Of a DNA stretch of 64,000 nt, positions 1 through 7,884 are shown piece after piece. The notes beneath the pieces are model-generated. The model made no database searches and was not told the DNA's origin. It was given only the letters and a program-made list of their open reading frames with translations. Both the position numbers and the translations under genes were made by a program. Position 1 is the first letter of the stretch. The number at the start of each line of letters is the position of its first letter. The DNA is from Dysosmobacter acutus (GTDB lineage: Bacteria > Bacillota > Clostridia > Oscillospirales > Oscillospiraceae): positions 2,604,001 through 2,668,000 of the forward strand of contig NZ_JAHLQN010000001.1 of the NCBI RefSeq assembly GCF_018919205.1, read 5' to 3'.

Positions 1-42
1 TGACTCAGAGCTGAGCGTTGATTTTTTCTCGTGGATTTTTCG

Positions 43-70
43 TTGCTTTTTATGAAATTTCTGTTATACT
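43..70 (+). promoter_or_regulatory. Sigma-A promoter upstream of murA
   Basis: The -35 is TTGCTT (43-48) and the -10 is TATACT (65-70), with a 16-bp spacer. A ~150-nt leader then precedes murA and includes the repeated string GCTAAACGT (78-96). Assigned by consensus match only. Confidence 0.6.
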
Positions 71-221
71 AAATCTGCTAAACGTTGCTAAACGTATATT
101 TCTTCTGCCTCTGAAAAAGAGAGTATGAAGCTCCATTGCCGGGGGCAAACTGTCTTTGCGCCTAACTGTGCGCGCAAAGGCGTCCCGGCGCTGATAAATG
201 CCTGAAGAGAAGGTGCTTTTT

Positions 222-1520
222 TTGACAAATTATGTCGTGCACGGCGGAAAGCCGCTGTTTGGGGAAGTCGAGATCAGCGGCGCCAAAAACGCCGCTGTCG
301 CCATCCTTCCCGCCGCGCTCCTGGTGGACGGGGTCTGCCGCATTGAAAACATCCCTCAGATTTCCGATGTCACCCTATTTCTTAAAATTCTGGAGGAGTT
401 GGGCGCCGGCATCCGCACCATTAACCGCCACGCGGTGGAAGTGGACTGCCGCCGCATCCGCAGAGCCCGGACCTCCTATGAAATGGTCCGCCGCATCCGG
501 GCCTCCTACTATCTGATCGGCGCGCTCCTGGGCCGCTTTGGCCAAGCGGAAGTGGCCATGCCCGGCGGGTGCAACTTCGGTGTGCGCCCCATTGACCAGC
601 ACATCAAGGGCTTTACCGCCATGGGCGCCAAGGTGGTGGTAGAGGGCGGCTTCATCCATGCCACCACCGAGGGCGGCCGGCTGAAGGGCGCCAACATCTA
701 TCTGGACGTGGTTTCCGTGGGCGCCACCATGAACATCATGATGGCCGCCGCGCTGGCCCAGGGCAATACCACCATTGAAAACGCCGCCAAGGAGCCCCAT
801 ATCGTGGACCTGGCCAACTTCCTCAACTCCATGGGAGCCAACATCCGCGGCGCCGGCACCGACACCATTAAGATTCAGGGCGTGGACCACCTCAGAGGCG
901 GCAGCTACGCCATCATCCCCGACCAGATTGAAGCCGGCACCTACATGGCCGCCGTATCCGCCACCGGAGGGCAGGTTCTTGTCAAGAACATCATCCCCAA
1001 GCATATGGACTGCATTACGGCCAAGCTCCAGGAGATGGGGGTCCAGATTGAGGAGCAGGAGGACACGCTGCTGGTCCGGCGCACCGGGCGGATGCAAAAG
1101 GCCAATGTGAAGACCATGCCCTATCCCGGCTTCCCCACCGACATGCAGCCTCAGATCACCACGGTGCTGACGCTGGCGGAGGGAACCAGCATGGTAACGG
1201 AGGGTGTTTGGAGCAACCGCTACCGCTATGTGGACGAGCTCAAGCGCCTGGGCGCCAACATCCAGGTGGACGAGAAGACCGCCGTGGTGGAGGGCGTGGA
1301 CCATCTCACCGGAGCGCCCATCCAGGCCTGCGACCTGCGGGCCGGGGCCGCGCTGGTGATTGCGGCGCTTGCCGCCGAGGGCACCACGGAGATCAGCGGC
1401 GTGCAGTATATTGAACGGGGTTATGAGGACATGGTGGGCAAGCTCCGCGCCCTGGGCGCCGACATCCGCGCGGTGGAGGTCCCCGGCGACAGCGAAGAGC
1501 TGGAGGCTCACATCGGCTGA
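222..1520 (+). CDS. murA: UDP-N-acetylglucosamine 1-carboxyvinyltransferase (MurA)
   Basis: This cytoplasmic enzyme transfers enolpyruvate from PEP to UDP-GlcNAc, the first committed step of peptidoglycan synthesis. The start motif HGGKPLFGEVEISGAKNAA and the active-site loop MPGGCNFGVRP, with the fosfomycin-sensitive cysteine (about residue 117), are present, and the inside-out alpha/beta barrel length (432 aa) fits the family. I prefer the TTG at 222: an AGAGAAGG Shine-Dalgarno ends 8 nt upstream and the protein then begins close to the usual MurA N-terminus. An in-frame ATG at 198 would add 8 residues but has no ribosome site. The gene looks monocistronic, with a long inverted repeat following it. 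Confidence 0.96.
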   Translation: MTNYVVHGGKPLFGEVEISGAKNAAVAILPAALLVDGVCRIENIPQISDVTLFLKILEELGAGIRTINRHAVEVDCRRIRRARTSYEMVRRIRASYYLIGALLGRFGQAEVAMPGGCNFGVRPIDQHIKGFTAMGAKVVVEGGFIHATTEGGRLKGANIYLDVVSVGATMNIMMAAALAQGNTTIENAAKEPHIVDLANFLNSMGANIRGAGTDTIKIQGVDHLRGGSYAIIPDQIEAGTYMAAVSATGGQVLVKNIIPKHMDCITAKLQEMGVQIEEQEDTLLVRRTGRMQKANVKTMPYPGFPTDMQPQITTVLTLAEGTSMVTEGVWSNRYRYVDELKRLGANIQVDEKTAVVEGVDHLTGAPIQACDLRAGAALVIAALAAEGTTEISGVQYIERGYEDMVGKLRALGADIRAVEVPGDSEELEAHIG

Positions 1521-1557
1521 GCCGCGAAACGCGGCGGCCGGATATCAAATCAACCGC

Positions 1558-1615
1558 TGCGTCCGCTGCGGAGCATGGCGACGTTGGTCATCGTGCTCCG
1601 CAACGGACGCATTTT
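1558..1615 (+). terminator. Long inverted repeat, probable terminator after murA
   Basis: Two 18-nt arms (1558-1575 and 1594-1611) pair with one mismatch and are followed by ATTTTCG. A shorter GCCGCG/CGCGGC hairpin sits at 1521-1535. The U-tract is short, so termination may be partial. Confidence 0.5.
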
Positions 1616-1633
1616 CGACTCTGCAAGTGAGGT

Positions 1634-2437
1634 ATGATAGACTTGACCACTGTACATACGCTCTCCAGCGGTTCCTCCGGGAACGCGCTGGTGCTTTCAA
1701 CGGAAAATACCCACATCCTGTTGGACGCCGGCATCTCCTGCCGGCGCATTGAACAGGGACTGCGCCAGTTGGGCCTGGAGCTGTGCGACCTGTCCGCCCT
1801 TTTGATCTCCCACACCCACAGCGACCACATCAGCGGCCTTGCCACCCTGGTGAAGCGCTGCCGCGCGCCCATCTACTCCAGCTATGAGACCGCCCGCGGC
1901 CTCCAGTACCGGATCGCGGGGGTGGAGGATCTGCTCCGTCCCTTTTCCCAGGGCGTTCCCTTTGAGGTTGACGGGTGCCGCGTCACGCCGTTTTCCACCT
2001 GTCATGACGCGCCGGGCTCCACCGCTTACCGGATCGACACGGAGGAGGGCGGCTTTGGTTTTCTCACGGACTCCGGATGCATTCCCGACGGAGCGCGCGA
2101 GGTGCTGCCTGGCGTGGAGCTGCTGCTGCTTGAGGCCAATCACGACGTGGACACGCTGCGCTCCGGCTCCTACCCCTACTATCTCAAGCGCCGTATCCTT
2201 GGAGACAATGGACACCTGTCCAATGAGGCGGCGGCATCTTTTGCCGCGGAAGCGGCCGGATGGGGCGCCTCGGAAATCGTGCTGGCCCATCTGAGTGAGG
2301 AGAACAATACGCCCGCCATGGCCCGCAGTGCCGTGGAACGCAGCCTGGCCGCCGCCGGGCTCTCTCCCCGTCTCACCGTGGCGCCCCGCAGCGCCCTGAG
2401 CGAGTGCCATATGGTCGGTGCCGGATGCAGAAGATAA
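1634..2437 (+). CDS. MBL-fold metallohydrolase, WalJ/YycJ-like
   Basis: The protein is a 267-aa metallo-beta-lactamase-fold hydrolase. The N-terminus has the LSSGSSGN and LLDAG strands and the zinc-binding signature SHTHSDH, with later metal-ligand regions around STCHD, LTDSG and NGHLSN; together these match the YycJ/WalJ group of putative nucleases. It leads a tight operon with rlmH, which overlaps its end by 13 nt. The start is uncertain: ATG 1634 lies only 1-2 nt from the AAGTGAGG ribosome site, while TTG 1643 (L-T-T-V-H-T) has normal spacing and gives an N-terminus more like homologues. The substrate is not known from sequence. Confidence 0.88.
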   Translation: MIDLTTVHTLSSGSSGNALVLSTENTHILLDAGISCRRIEQGLRQLGLELCDLSALLISHTHSDHISGLATLVKRCRAPIYSSYETARGLQYRIAGVEDLLRPFSQGVPFEVDGCRVTPFSTCHDAPGSTAYRIDTEEGGFGFLTDSGCIPDGAREVLPGVELLLLEANHDVDTLRSGSYPYYLKRRILGDNGHLSNEAAASFAAEAAGWGASEIVLAHLSEENNTPAMARSAVERSLAAAGLSPRLTVAPRSALSECHMVGAGCRR

Positions 2438-2907
2438 CGCTCTTGTGCGTGGGTAAGCTGAAGGAGAGGTTCTACGCCGAGGCGGCGGCGGAGTACGTCA
2501 AACGGCTTTCCCGCTACTGCAGTCTGACCATCCTTGAGCTTCCGGAGGAGCGGCTGCCGGAGAACCCCTCCCAAGCTCAGATCGAGGCGGCCCTTCTGAA
2601 AGAGGCCGGAGCCATCCGGGAGAAACTGCCCCCTTCCTCCAGTGTCATCGCGCTGTGCATTGAGGGCCGGATGCGTTCCAGCGAGGAGCTTGCACAGCTG
2701 ATGGCCGCATGGGCCGGCCGGGGGGAAAAGCAGCTGGTCTTCCTGATCGGCGGCTCCTTTGGGCTGCACTCCTCCATCAAGACCCAGGCCTGGGCGCAGC
2801 TTTCCATGTCTCCCATGACCTTTCCCCACCACCTGGCCAGGGTCATGCTCCTGGAGCAGATCTACCGGGCCTATCAGATTCAATCCAATACAAAATACCA
2901 CAAGTAA
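2425..2907 (+). CDS. rlmH: 23S rRNA (pseudouridine1915-N3)-methyltransferase RlmH
   Basis: This SPOUT-class methyltransferase modifies pseudouridine 1915 in helix 69 of 23S rRNA on the assembled 70S ribosome. The 160-aa length, the N-terminus MQKITLLCVGKLKE, the SAM-binding knot segment FLIGGSFG and the C-terminal signature LEQIYRAYQI...YHK are typical of the family. The start at ATG 2425 matches the family N-terminus. An upstream in-frame ATG at 2404 lies inside the preceding gene and would add seven atypical residues. The overlap with the upstream hydrolase suggests translational coupling. Confidence 0.96.
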   Translation: MQKITLLCVGKLKERFYAEAAAEYVKRLSRYCSLTILELPEERLPENPSQAQIEAALLKEAGAIREKLPPSSSVIALCIEGRMRSSEELAQLMAAWAGRGEKQLVFLIGGSFGLHSSIKTQAWAQLSMSPMTFPHHLARVMLLEQIYRAYQIQSNTKYHK

Positions 2908-2922
2908 AGGAGTTGACGCGCC

Positions 2923-3234
2923 ATGAACGATCCCACCACCTGGGGCCGCGCCGAGGGCGGCCTCTATGACCGCTGGCCCAAAGAGGAGGGCGGCGCACCG
3001 GAAAAGGCGGTTTTTCTGGTCGACCTGCCGGACAGCGGAGCTATCGCGGATATGACGGTGGCCCAGTTGGAGGCATACGGCATCCCCGTAATGAAGCGCT
3101 ATGAAAAAGAAGGCGGACTGGGCCGTGTCATCCTTGGATTTTCCGGCTATGGCGCCAGTTTGTACGTGCCTGCCTCCCGGCTGGAGGAAGCAAAGGGCCT
3201 GCTGGAGGCGGCGGCCCCCGCGGAAGAAGAATAA
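2923..3234 (+). CDS. Small conserved protein, DUF2007-like
   Basis: The predicted protein is 103 aa, acidic and soluble, with no signal peptide or membrane segment. The alternating beta/alpha layout, with a segment about making a peptide sequence accessible to position (LEAYGIPVM, LGFSGYGASLYVPASRLEEAKGLL), resembles the small DUF2007 'putative signal transducing' fold. It lies 15 nt after rlmH behind an AAAGGAGTTG ribosome site and 16 nt before the phosphosugar mutase, so it is probably co-transcribed with both. The function is unknown and the family assignment is by eye. Confidence 0.75.
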   Translation: MNDPTTWGRAEGGLYDRWPKEEGGAPEKAVFLVDLPDSGAIADMTVAQLEAYGIPVMKRYEKEGGLGRVILGFSGYGASLYVPASRLEEAKGLLEAAAPAEEE

Positions 3235-3250
3235 AAAGGAGGAAGCGCAA

Positions 3251-4978
3251 ATGGATTTCATGAAAGAGTATGAAAAGTGGCTGGACAGCGGCGTGCTGAC
3301 CGAGGCGGAAACCGAAGAGCTCAGATCCATCGCCGGCGACCCCAGGGAGATTGAGTCCCGGTTTTACGGTCCCCTGGAGTTCGGCACCGCCGGGCTGCGG
3401 GGCACCATGGCCGTGGGGCTGCACAACATGAACATCTATGTGATCCGCTGGGCCACCCAGGGCTTTGCCAACGTCATTGCCGCCGAGGGCGAGGAGGCCA
3501 AACGCCGGGGCGTCGCCATCTGCATGGACTGCCGTCTGCACTCCATGGAGTTTGCCCGGGCCGCGGCGGAGGTCTGTGCCGGCAACCACATCCACGTGCG
3601 CATCTTTGAGTCCCTGCGCCCCACGCCGGAGCTGAGCTTCGCCGTCCGGGAGTACCGCTGCCAGGCGGGCATCAACGTCACCGCCAGCCACAATCCCAAA
3701 GAGTACAACGGCTACAAGGTCTACTGGGAGGACGGCGCCCAGCTTCCCCCCCACCATGCCGACGCCATTGCAAGGGAACTGGAGAAGATCGACATCTTCG
3801 CCGGCGTCCGGCGCATGGACTATGATGAGGCGGTCAGCGCCGGGCTCATCGAGGTGCTGGGCGAGGAGACGGACCAGAAGTTCATGGCCAACGTCACCGA
3901 TATGATCAACGATAAAGAAACCGTGGCCAGGGTGGCGGACACCTTCAAGATGGTCTACACGCCCTTCCACGGCTGCGGCTACAAATTAGTGCCGGAGGCA
4001 CTGAAGGCCCTGGGGATCAAGCACCTGCTCTGCGAGCCCAGGCAAATGGTCATCGACGGCTCCTTCCCCACTGTGGTCTCCCCCAACCCGGAGAACCCGG
4101 AGGGATTCTACCTGGCCATTGAACTGGCCCGGGAAAACGACGTGGATTTCATCTTAGGCACCGATCCGGACAGCGACCGGGTGGGCATCATGATCCGGGA
4201 CCGCAGCGGCGAATACCGCCCCGTCACCGGCAACCAGACCGGCGTGCTGCTGCTGGACTATCTGATCGGCGCCATGCGCCGCTCCGGGAAGCTGCCGGAG
4301 CATCCGGTGGCCCTGAAGACCATCGTCACCACAGAGATGGCCCGGAAGGTGGCCGAATCCAACGGCGTGGCCTGCTATGACACATTTACCGGCTTTAAGT
4401 TCATGGCTGAGAAAAAGGGCCAGCTGGAGTCCAGCGGGCAGGGTAAGGTGATCTTCTCCTATGAGGAGTCCTACGGCTATATGTTGGGCGACTACGTCCG
4501 GGACAAGGACGCCGTCACCGCCTCCATGCTCCTCACGGAGATGGCGGCCTGGTACGCCGCCCAGGGCATGACGCTCTTCGACGCACTGGAGGCCCTGTAC
4601 AAAAAGTACGGCTACTACGCGGAAAAGACCCACAACCTGGTGATGCCCGGCCTGGACGGCCTGAGCAAGATGGCGGCGCTGATGAAGCGCCTCCGTGAGG
4701 CGCCGCCGGAGGAGATTTCCGGCGTGGCTGTGGCGGTCCGCAAGGACTACGCCGACGGCACGCTCACCGACTGCGCAAGCGGCATGAGAACCACCATGGA
4801 GCTCTCCGGCTCCAACGTGCTGCGCTTTGAACTCACCGACGGCACCACCATTCTGGTGCGTCCCTCCGGCACGGAGCCCAAGATCAAGGTCTACATCCTG
4901 ACCCAGGGCGCGGATGGGGCGGACTGCTCCGCCAACCTGGAACGCTACGGTCGGTGGGCGGCCTCCCTTCAGGACTGA
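3251..4978 (+). CDS. Phospho-sugar mutase (phosphoglucomutase/phosphomannomutase)
   Basis: This is an alpha-D-phosphohexomutase of 575 aa that interconverts hexose 1- and 6-phosphates, probably glucose or mannose phosphates for cell-envelope precursors and glycolysis. The catalytic phosphoserine loop TASHNPKEYNG (Ser146), the metal loop DPDSDRVG, the sugar-binding loop and the C-terminal phosphate-binding RPSGTEPKIK are all visible. The start ATG 3251 follows AAAAAGGAGGAAGCGC. The reading frame is open further upstream, but that part overlaps the preceding gene. The length matches the long Firmicutes PgcA-type enzymes. Substrate choice cannot be read from the sequence. Confidence 0.93.
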   Translation: MDFMKEYEKWLDSGVLTEAETEELRSIAGDPREIESRFYGPLEFGTAGLRGTMAVGLHNMNIYVIRWATQGFANVIAAEGEEAKRRGVAICMDCRLHSMEFARAAAEVCAGNHIHVRIFESLRPTPELSFAVREYRCQAGINVTASHNPKEYNGYKVYWEDGAQLPPHHADAIARELEKIDIFAGVRRMDYDEAVSAGLIEVLGEETDQKFMANVTDMINDKETVARVADTFKMVYTPFHGCGYKLVPEALKALGIKHLLCEPRQMVIDGSFPTVVSPNPENPEGFYLAIELARENDVDFILGTDPDSDRVGIMIRDRSGEYRPVTGNQTGVLLLDYLIGAMRRSGKLPEHPVALKTIVTTEMARKVAESNGVACYDTFTGFKFMAEKKGQLESSGQGKVIFSYEESYGYMLGDYVRDKDAVTASMLLTEMAAWYAAQGMTLFDALEALYKKYGYYAEKTHNLVMPGLDGLSKMAALMKRLREAPPEEISGVAVAVRKDYADGTLTDCASGMRTTMELSGSNVLRFELTDGTTILVRPSGTEPKIKVYILTQGADGADCSANLERYGRWAASLQD

Positions 4979-4986
4979 TGAACAAA

Positions 4987-5019
4987 GCGGGACGGAAAAA
5001 TCCGTCCCGCTTGTTTTTT
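4987..5019 (+). terminator. Rho-independent terminator after the phosphosugar mutase
   Basis: A 10-bp perfect stem (4987-4996 with 5001-5010, AAAA loop) is followed by TTGTTTTTT. Confidence 0.9.
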
Positions 5020-5027
5020 CTTTGAGA

Positions 5028-5070
5028 AACGCCGGACGGCCCATGAGAAGGGCTGTCCGGCGTTTTTTTA
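5028..5070. terminator. Second hairpin between convergent genes
   Basis: Arms 5028-5042 and 5049-5063 form a long GC-rich stem followed on the plus strand by a T7 run, which also contains the stop codon of the minus-strand catalase. It backs up the first terminator and probably also ends the catalase transcript, where its U-tract is weaker. Confidence 0.75.
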
Positions 5071-5745
5071 CTTGTTGGGGTTTTTGAACTCGGGCGCGTC
5101 TGCCTTTGTGTCCCCAAAGCCGTTTTTGGGCGAGGGGGTGGACAGGTCGAAATAGATGCGGGAATCCTTTGTCACACCGAAATCCTTGTTGGAGCCGGTG
5201 TCCTGCACCCGGTTGAAGGCCTCCCGGAACATGGCGTTGTGGGCCTCTTCCCGGTTGAGCAGGAAGTCGATGGTCTCTTGCACCTTCTTGTCCTTGATCT
5301 GGCGGTATAAATACTCGTACACCACCTTGGCCCGCTGCTCCGAGGCGATGTTGGACAGAAGGTCCGCGCAGAGGTCGCCGGTGACGGTAACATAGTCCGC
5401 GGTCCAGGAATAGCCGGAGGCATTGATCAGTCCGGGGTTCAGACCCAGCAGCACGTGGGTCTCCACCTCTCCGGCGCCCACCTTCTCATAGTCCACGTCG
5501 TGGCCGTTGAGCAGATTGATGGTGGTGGCCACCATCTCCATGTGGCTCAGCTCCTCCGCGGCAATATCCATAAACAAGTCCTTGATAGCCGGGTCCTTGA
5601 TGCGAAAGCTCTGGGACATATACTGCATGGCCGCCTTCAGCTCACCATTCCCGCCGCCTAACTGCTCCTGCAGCAGCGCGGCGTACTGGGGATTGGGCTT
5701 CTCCACCTGCACGGGGTGGAAAAGCAGTTTTTCATGTTTGAACAT
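5068..5745 (-). CDS. Manganese catalase family protein (CotJC-like)
   Basis: This di-manganese ferritin-like catalase family member (225 aa) would dismutate hydrogen peroxide. Metal-ligand positions of the four-helix bundle are visible as GNGELKAAMQYM, AAEELSHMEMV and the second pair around SEQRAKVVYEY and NREEAHNAMFREA. It is shorter than soluble Mn catalases (~270-300 aa) and close to spore-coat CotJC proteins, so a spore-coat or peroxide-defence role is equally possible. ATG 5745 follows an AAAAAGGAGGAACAC ribosome site. The gene is convergent with the phosphosugar mutase and divergent from the FAD/Rieske gene. Confidence 0.9.
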   Translation of the reverse strand: MFKHEKLLFHPVQVEKPNPQYAALLQEQLGGGNGELKAAMQYMSQSFRIKDPAIKDLFMDIAAEELSHMEMVATTINLLNGHDVDYEKVGAGEVETHVLLGLNPGLINASGYSWTADYVTVTGDLCADLLSNIASEQRAKVVYEYLYRQIKDKKVQETIDFLLNREEAHNAMFREAFNRVQDTGSNKDFGVTKDSRIYFDLSTPSPKNGFGDTKADAPEFKNPNK

Positions 5746-5843
5746 AGTGTTCCTCCTTTTTCATTGTATCCATAGTTTCTCCCGCCCGCCGGGGATGATA
5801 CGGCGCAGGAGGGACAAACTACAAAAAAAGGAGGCGTTTTTCA

Positions 5844-7277
5844 ATGTCATCTCTCTGGGAACAGACCTCGTCGCTGCCCTCATTCCCCACCCTGACGGGA
5901 GAGGCCCGCGCCGAGGCGGCCGTCATCGGCGGCGGGCTGGCCGGACTCCTCACCGCCTATCTTTTGCAGTGCGCCGGAGTACAGGTGGTGGTGTTGGAGC
6001 GGGGCCGCGTCGGCCGCGGCCAGACCGCGGGCACCACGGCCAAAATCACGGCCCAGCACGGGCTGATCTACCACCGTCTGCTGGAACAGCTTGGCGAGGA
6101 GCGCTCCCGCCAGTATGCCCATGCCAATCTCCGCTCCATTGAGGCCTACGCGACCATGGTGCGCCGGCAGCACATGGACTGCGATTTCACCCCATGCACC
6201 GCCTTTTTGTTCACGGAGGAGGACCCTCAGCCGCTACAGGAGGAGTATGAGGCGGCCAAACGCCTGGGCATCGACGCCTTTCTCACCCGGGAGACTGAGC
6301 TTCCCTTCCCTGTAAACGCCCTTGGATTCCGGGATCAGGCCCGGTTCCACCCCCTCCGCTTCCTTGCCGCCCTTGCAAAGGATCTGACCGTCTATGAGAA
6401 CTCGCCGGTGACAGAGGTGTCCTCCGACCAGGCGCGCACGCCCCAAGGGCTGGTGCGGGCGGAGAAGCTTATCTTCACCTGCCATTTCCCCTTTGTAAAT
6501 GTGCCGGGCTACTTTTTTGCCCGCCAGCACCAGGAGCGGAGCTACGTGCTGGCCCTGGAGCAGGCCGCCGTCCTTGAAGACATCTACCTGGGCGTCTCCG
6601 GGGCGGGGCTCTCCTTTCGCAGCTGGGACAAGTACCTGCTCATCGGCGGCGGCGGTCACCGCACCGGGGAAAACCGGGAGGGCGGACAATACTCCTCCCT
6701 CCGCCAGGCCGCGCGGCGGTACTGGCCCCACTGCCGGGAGGCGGCCTCCTGGTCCGCCCAGGACTGCATGCCCATTGACGGCGTCCCCTATATCGGCCCC
6801 TTCTCCTCCGGAGAGTCCAATTGGTTTGTGGCCACAGGGTTTCAGAAGTGGGGCATGACCTCCTCCATGACCGCCGGCCGCATCCTCTGCGCGCTGGTAC
6901 AGGGCCACAGTGCGGAGGATAGCGAGGTCTTCTCCCCCGACCGGTTCCGCCCAACCGCCTCCGCAAAAAAGCTGGCCGGAGAGATGGGGCATGCCATTGA
7001 GGGCCTGGGCCGCTTCCTGCTGGAGCCTGGACGGATTCCCGTGGAAAACCTCCCCGCCGGCCACGGCGCCATTGTGGAGGTGGACGGGAAAAAGGCCGGC
7101 GTCTACCGGGACGACCGGGGGCAGGTCTTCGCGGTGGACATCCGCTGTCCCCATCTGGGATGCCAGTTGGAGTGGAACCCGGAGGAGAAGAGCTGGGACT
7201 GCCCCTGCCACGGCTCCCGCTTCGACTATCAGGGCGCGCTGTTGTCAGGACCGGCCCAGAAAGGGCTTAAGGAGTAA
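5844..7277 (+). CDS. FAD-dependent oxidoreductase with C-terminal Rieske domain (YhfW-like)
   Basis: The protein is a 477-aa fusion. Residues ~25-60 form a Rossmann FAD site (AAVIGGGLAGLLTAYLL, then VVLERG), followed by a DAO/glycine-oxidase-like fold to ~residue 370. The last ~100 residues are a Rieske [2Fe-2S] domain with CPHLGCQ and CPCHGSRF supplying the Cys/His ligands. The architecture matches B. subtilis YhfW. The substrate is unknown; electrons probably pass between flavin and the Rieske cluster. An AAAAAAAGGAGGC ribosome site precedes ATG 5844. It is divergent from the manganese catalase, which hints at a redox-stress context. Confidence 0.92.
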   Translation: MSSLWEQTSSLPSFPTLTGEARAEAAVIGGGLAGLLTAYLLQCAGVQVVVLERGRVGRGQTAGTTAKITAQHGLIYHRLLEQLGEERSRQYAHANLRSIEAYATMVRRQHMDCDFTPCTAFLFTEEDPQPLQEEYEAAKRLGIDAFLTRETELPFPVNALGFRDQARFHPLRFLAALAKDLTVYENSPVTEVSSDQARTPQGLVRAEKLIFTCHFPFVNVPGYFFARQHQERSYVLALEQAAVLEDIYLGVSGAGLSFRSWDKYLLIGGGGHRTGENREGGQYSSLRQAARRYWPHCREAASWSAQDCMPIDGVPYIGPFSSGESNWFVATGFQKWGMTSSMTAGRILCALVQGHSAEDSEVFSPDRFRPTASAKKLAGEMGHAIEGLGRFLLEPGRIPVENLPAGHGAIVEVDGKKAGVYRDDRGQVFAVDIRCPHLGCQLEWNPEEKSWDCPCHGSRFDYQGALLSGPAQKGLKE

Positions 7278-7301
7278 GGGCGGCGCATCCCCCCTTGTGA
7301 C

Positions 7302-7337
7302 AATAAAAAAGAACGGCCGCCTGTTCAGCGGTCGTTC
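7302..7337 (-). terminator. Terminator of the small minus-strand gene
   Basis: A 10-bp stem (7311-7320 with 7328-7337, one G-T pair) is followed on the minus strand by TTTTTTATTG. The stop codon of the 52-aa gene lies in its loop. It may also stop read-through from the FAD/Rieske gene. Confidence 0.8.
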
Positions 7338-7483
7338 TCCATCTGTTTGGAAAGATCCTGCGCCCGGTCTAAAATCCGCTCCAAAAGCGCTTTGGCCCGC
7401 TCTGACTCGTTCTCCTGGATGAGCTCAATCGCATCGGAAACGGCGGCGCACAGAATCTCATAATTCTGTTGGTAATCCTGCAT
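7325..7483 (-). CDS. Small hypothetical protein (52 aa)
   Basis: The protein is 52 aa, highly charged and predicted helical (DAIELIQENESERAKALLERILDRAQDLSKQ), with no cysteine cluster or membrane segment beyond the N-terminus. ATG 7483 is chosen because a GGAGG ribosome site lies 5-7 nt upstream. The frame is open further upstream, but those starts lack one. It has its own consensus promoter and terminator, so I judge it real. The gene is divergent from a ribbon-helix-helix gene, and the palindrome between them suggests control by that protein. I do not recognise the family. Confidence 0.7.
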   Translation of the reverse strand: MQDYQQNYEILCAAVSDAIELIQENESERAKALLERILDRAQDLSKQMENDR

Positions 7484-7528
7484 GTCCGCCTCCATTCTAT
7501 GCGTCAAAACTGCGTCATTCTTACAAAA

Positions 7529-7558
7529 CATCATAGCATGACGCTATGATGATGTCAA
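7529..7558 (-). promoter_or_regulatory. Promoter with overlapping 9-bp palindrome (operator candidate)
   Basis: On the minus strand the -35 TTGACA (7553-7558) and the -10 TATGAT (7530-7535) are separated by 17 bp. A perfect inverted repeat, CATCATAGC-5-GCTATGATG (7529-7551), covers the -10 and most of the spacer. A dimer bound there would block polymerase, so I infer an operator, plausibly for the adjacent ribbon-helix-helix protein. Confidence 0.7.
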
Positions 7559-7580
7559 TATTGAGTCAAGAGGTGATGCT

Positions 7581-7748
7581 GTGAAGGATCCCATGTCCCG
7601 CTTTACCCTGCGCGTCAGCAGGGAGCTGTTGGAAAAGCTTGGGTATATCGCCGAATTTGAAGGGCGCACCAAAAACCGGGAGCTGGAACACATGATTCGG
7701 CTGCGCATCTCCGCGTTTGAAAAAGAATACGGAAAGATCGAACTGTAA
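7581..7748 (+). CDS. Ribbon-helix-helix (Arc/CopG-like) DNA-binding protein
   Basis: This 55-aa protein starts at a GTG behind AGAGGTGA. The layout is a short beta strand (RFTLRVS) followed by two helices (RELLEKLGYIAEFEG, TKNRELEHMIRLRISAFEKEYG), as in the Arc/CopG fold. Such proteins bind palindromes as dimers through the paired strands. The gene is divergent from the 52-aa gene, with a palindrome-covered promoter between them. ATG 7593 is an alternative start. The DNA-binding role is inferred from the fold pattern. A bidirectional terminator follows. Confidence 0.78.
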   Translation: MKDPMSRFTLRVSRELLEKLGYIAEFEGRTKNRELEHMIRLRISAFEKEYGKIEL

Positions 7749-7808
7749 TTCCTTTCTATTTATAAGCCGCCGGATACAAAAAATCTGTCGAATTTTCGCC
7801 TGTATGGA

Positions 7809-7848
7809 AAAAGGAGGGCCTTCCCAAATGGGAAGGCCCTCCTTTTTT
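7809..7848. terminator. Bidirectional terminator
   Basis: A perfect stem (7811-7825 with 7830-7844, AAAT loop) is flanked by an A-run and a T-run. It serves both the ribbon-helix-helix gene and the convergent guaB gene. Confidence 0.92.
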
Positions 7849-7884
7849 GAATGCGGTTGGCGCAATTGTAAAAGCCCCGCCTGC

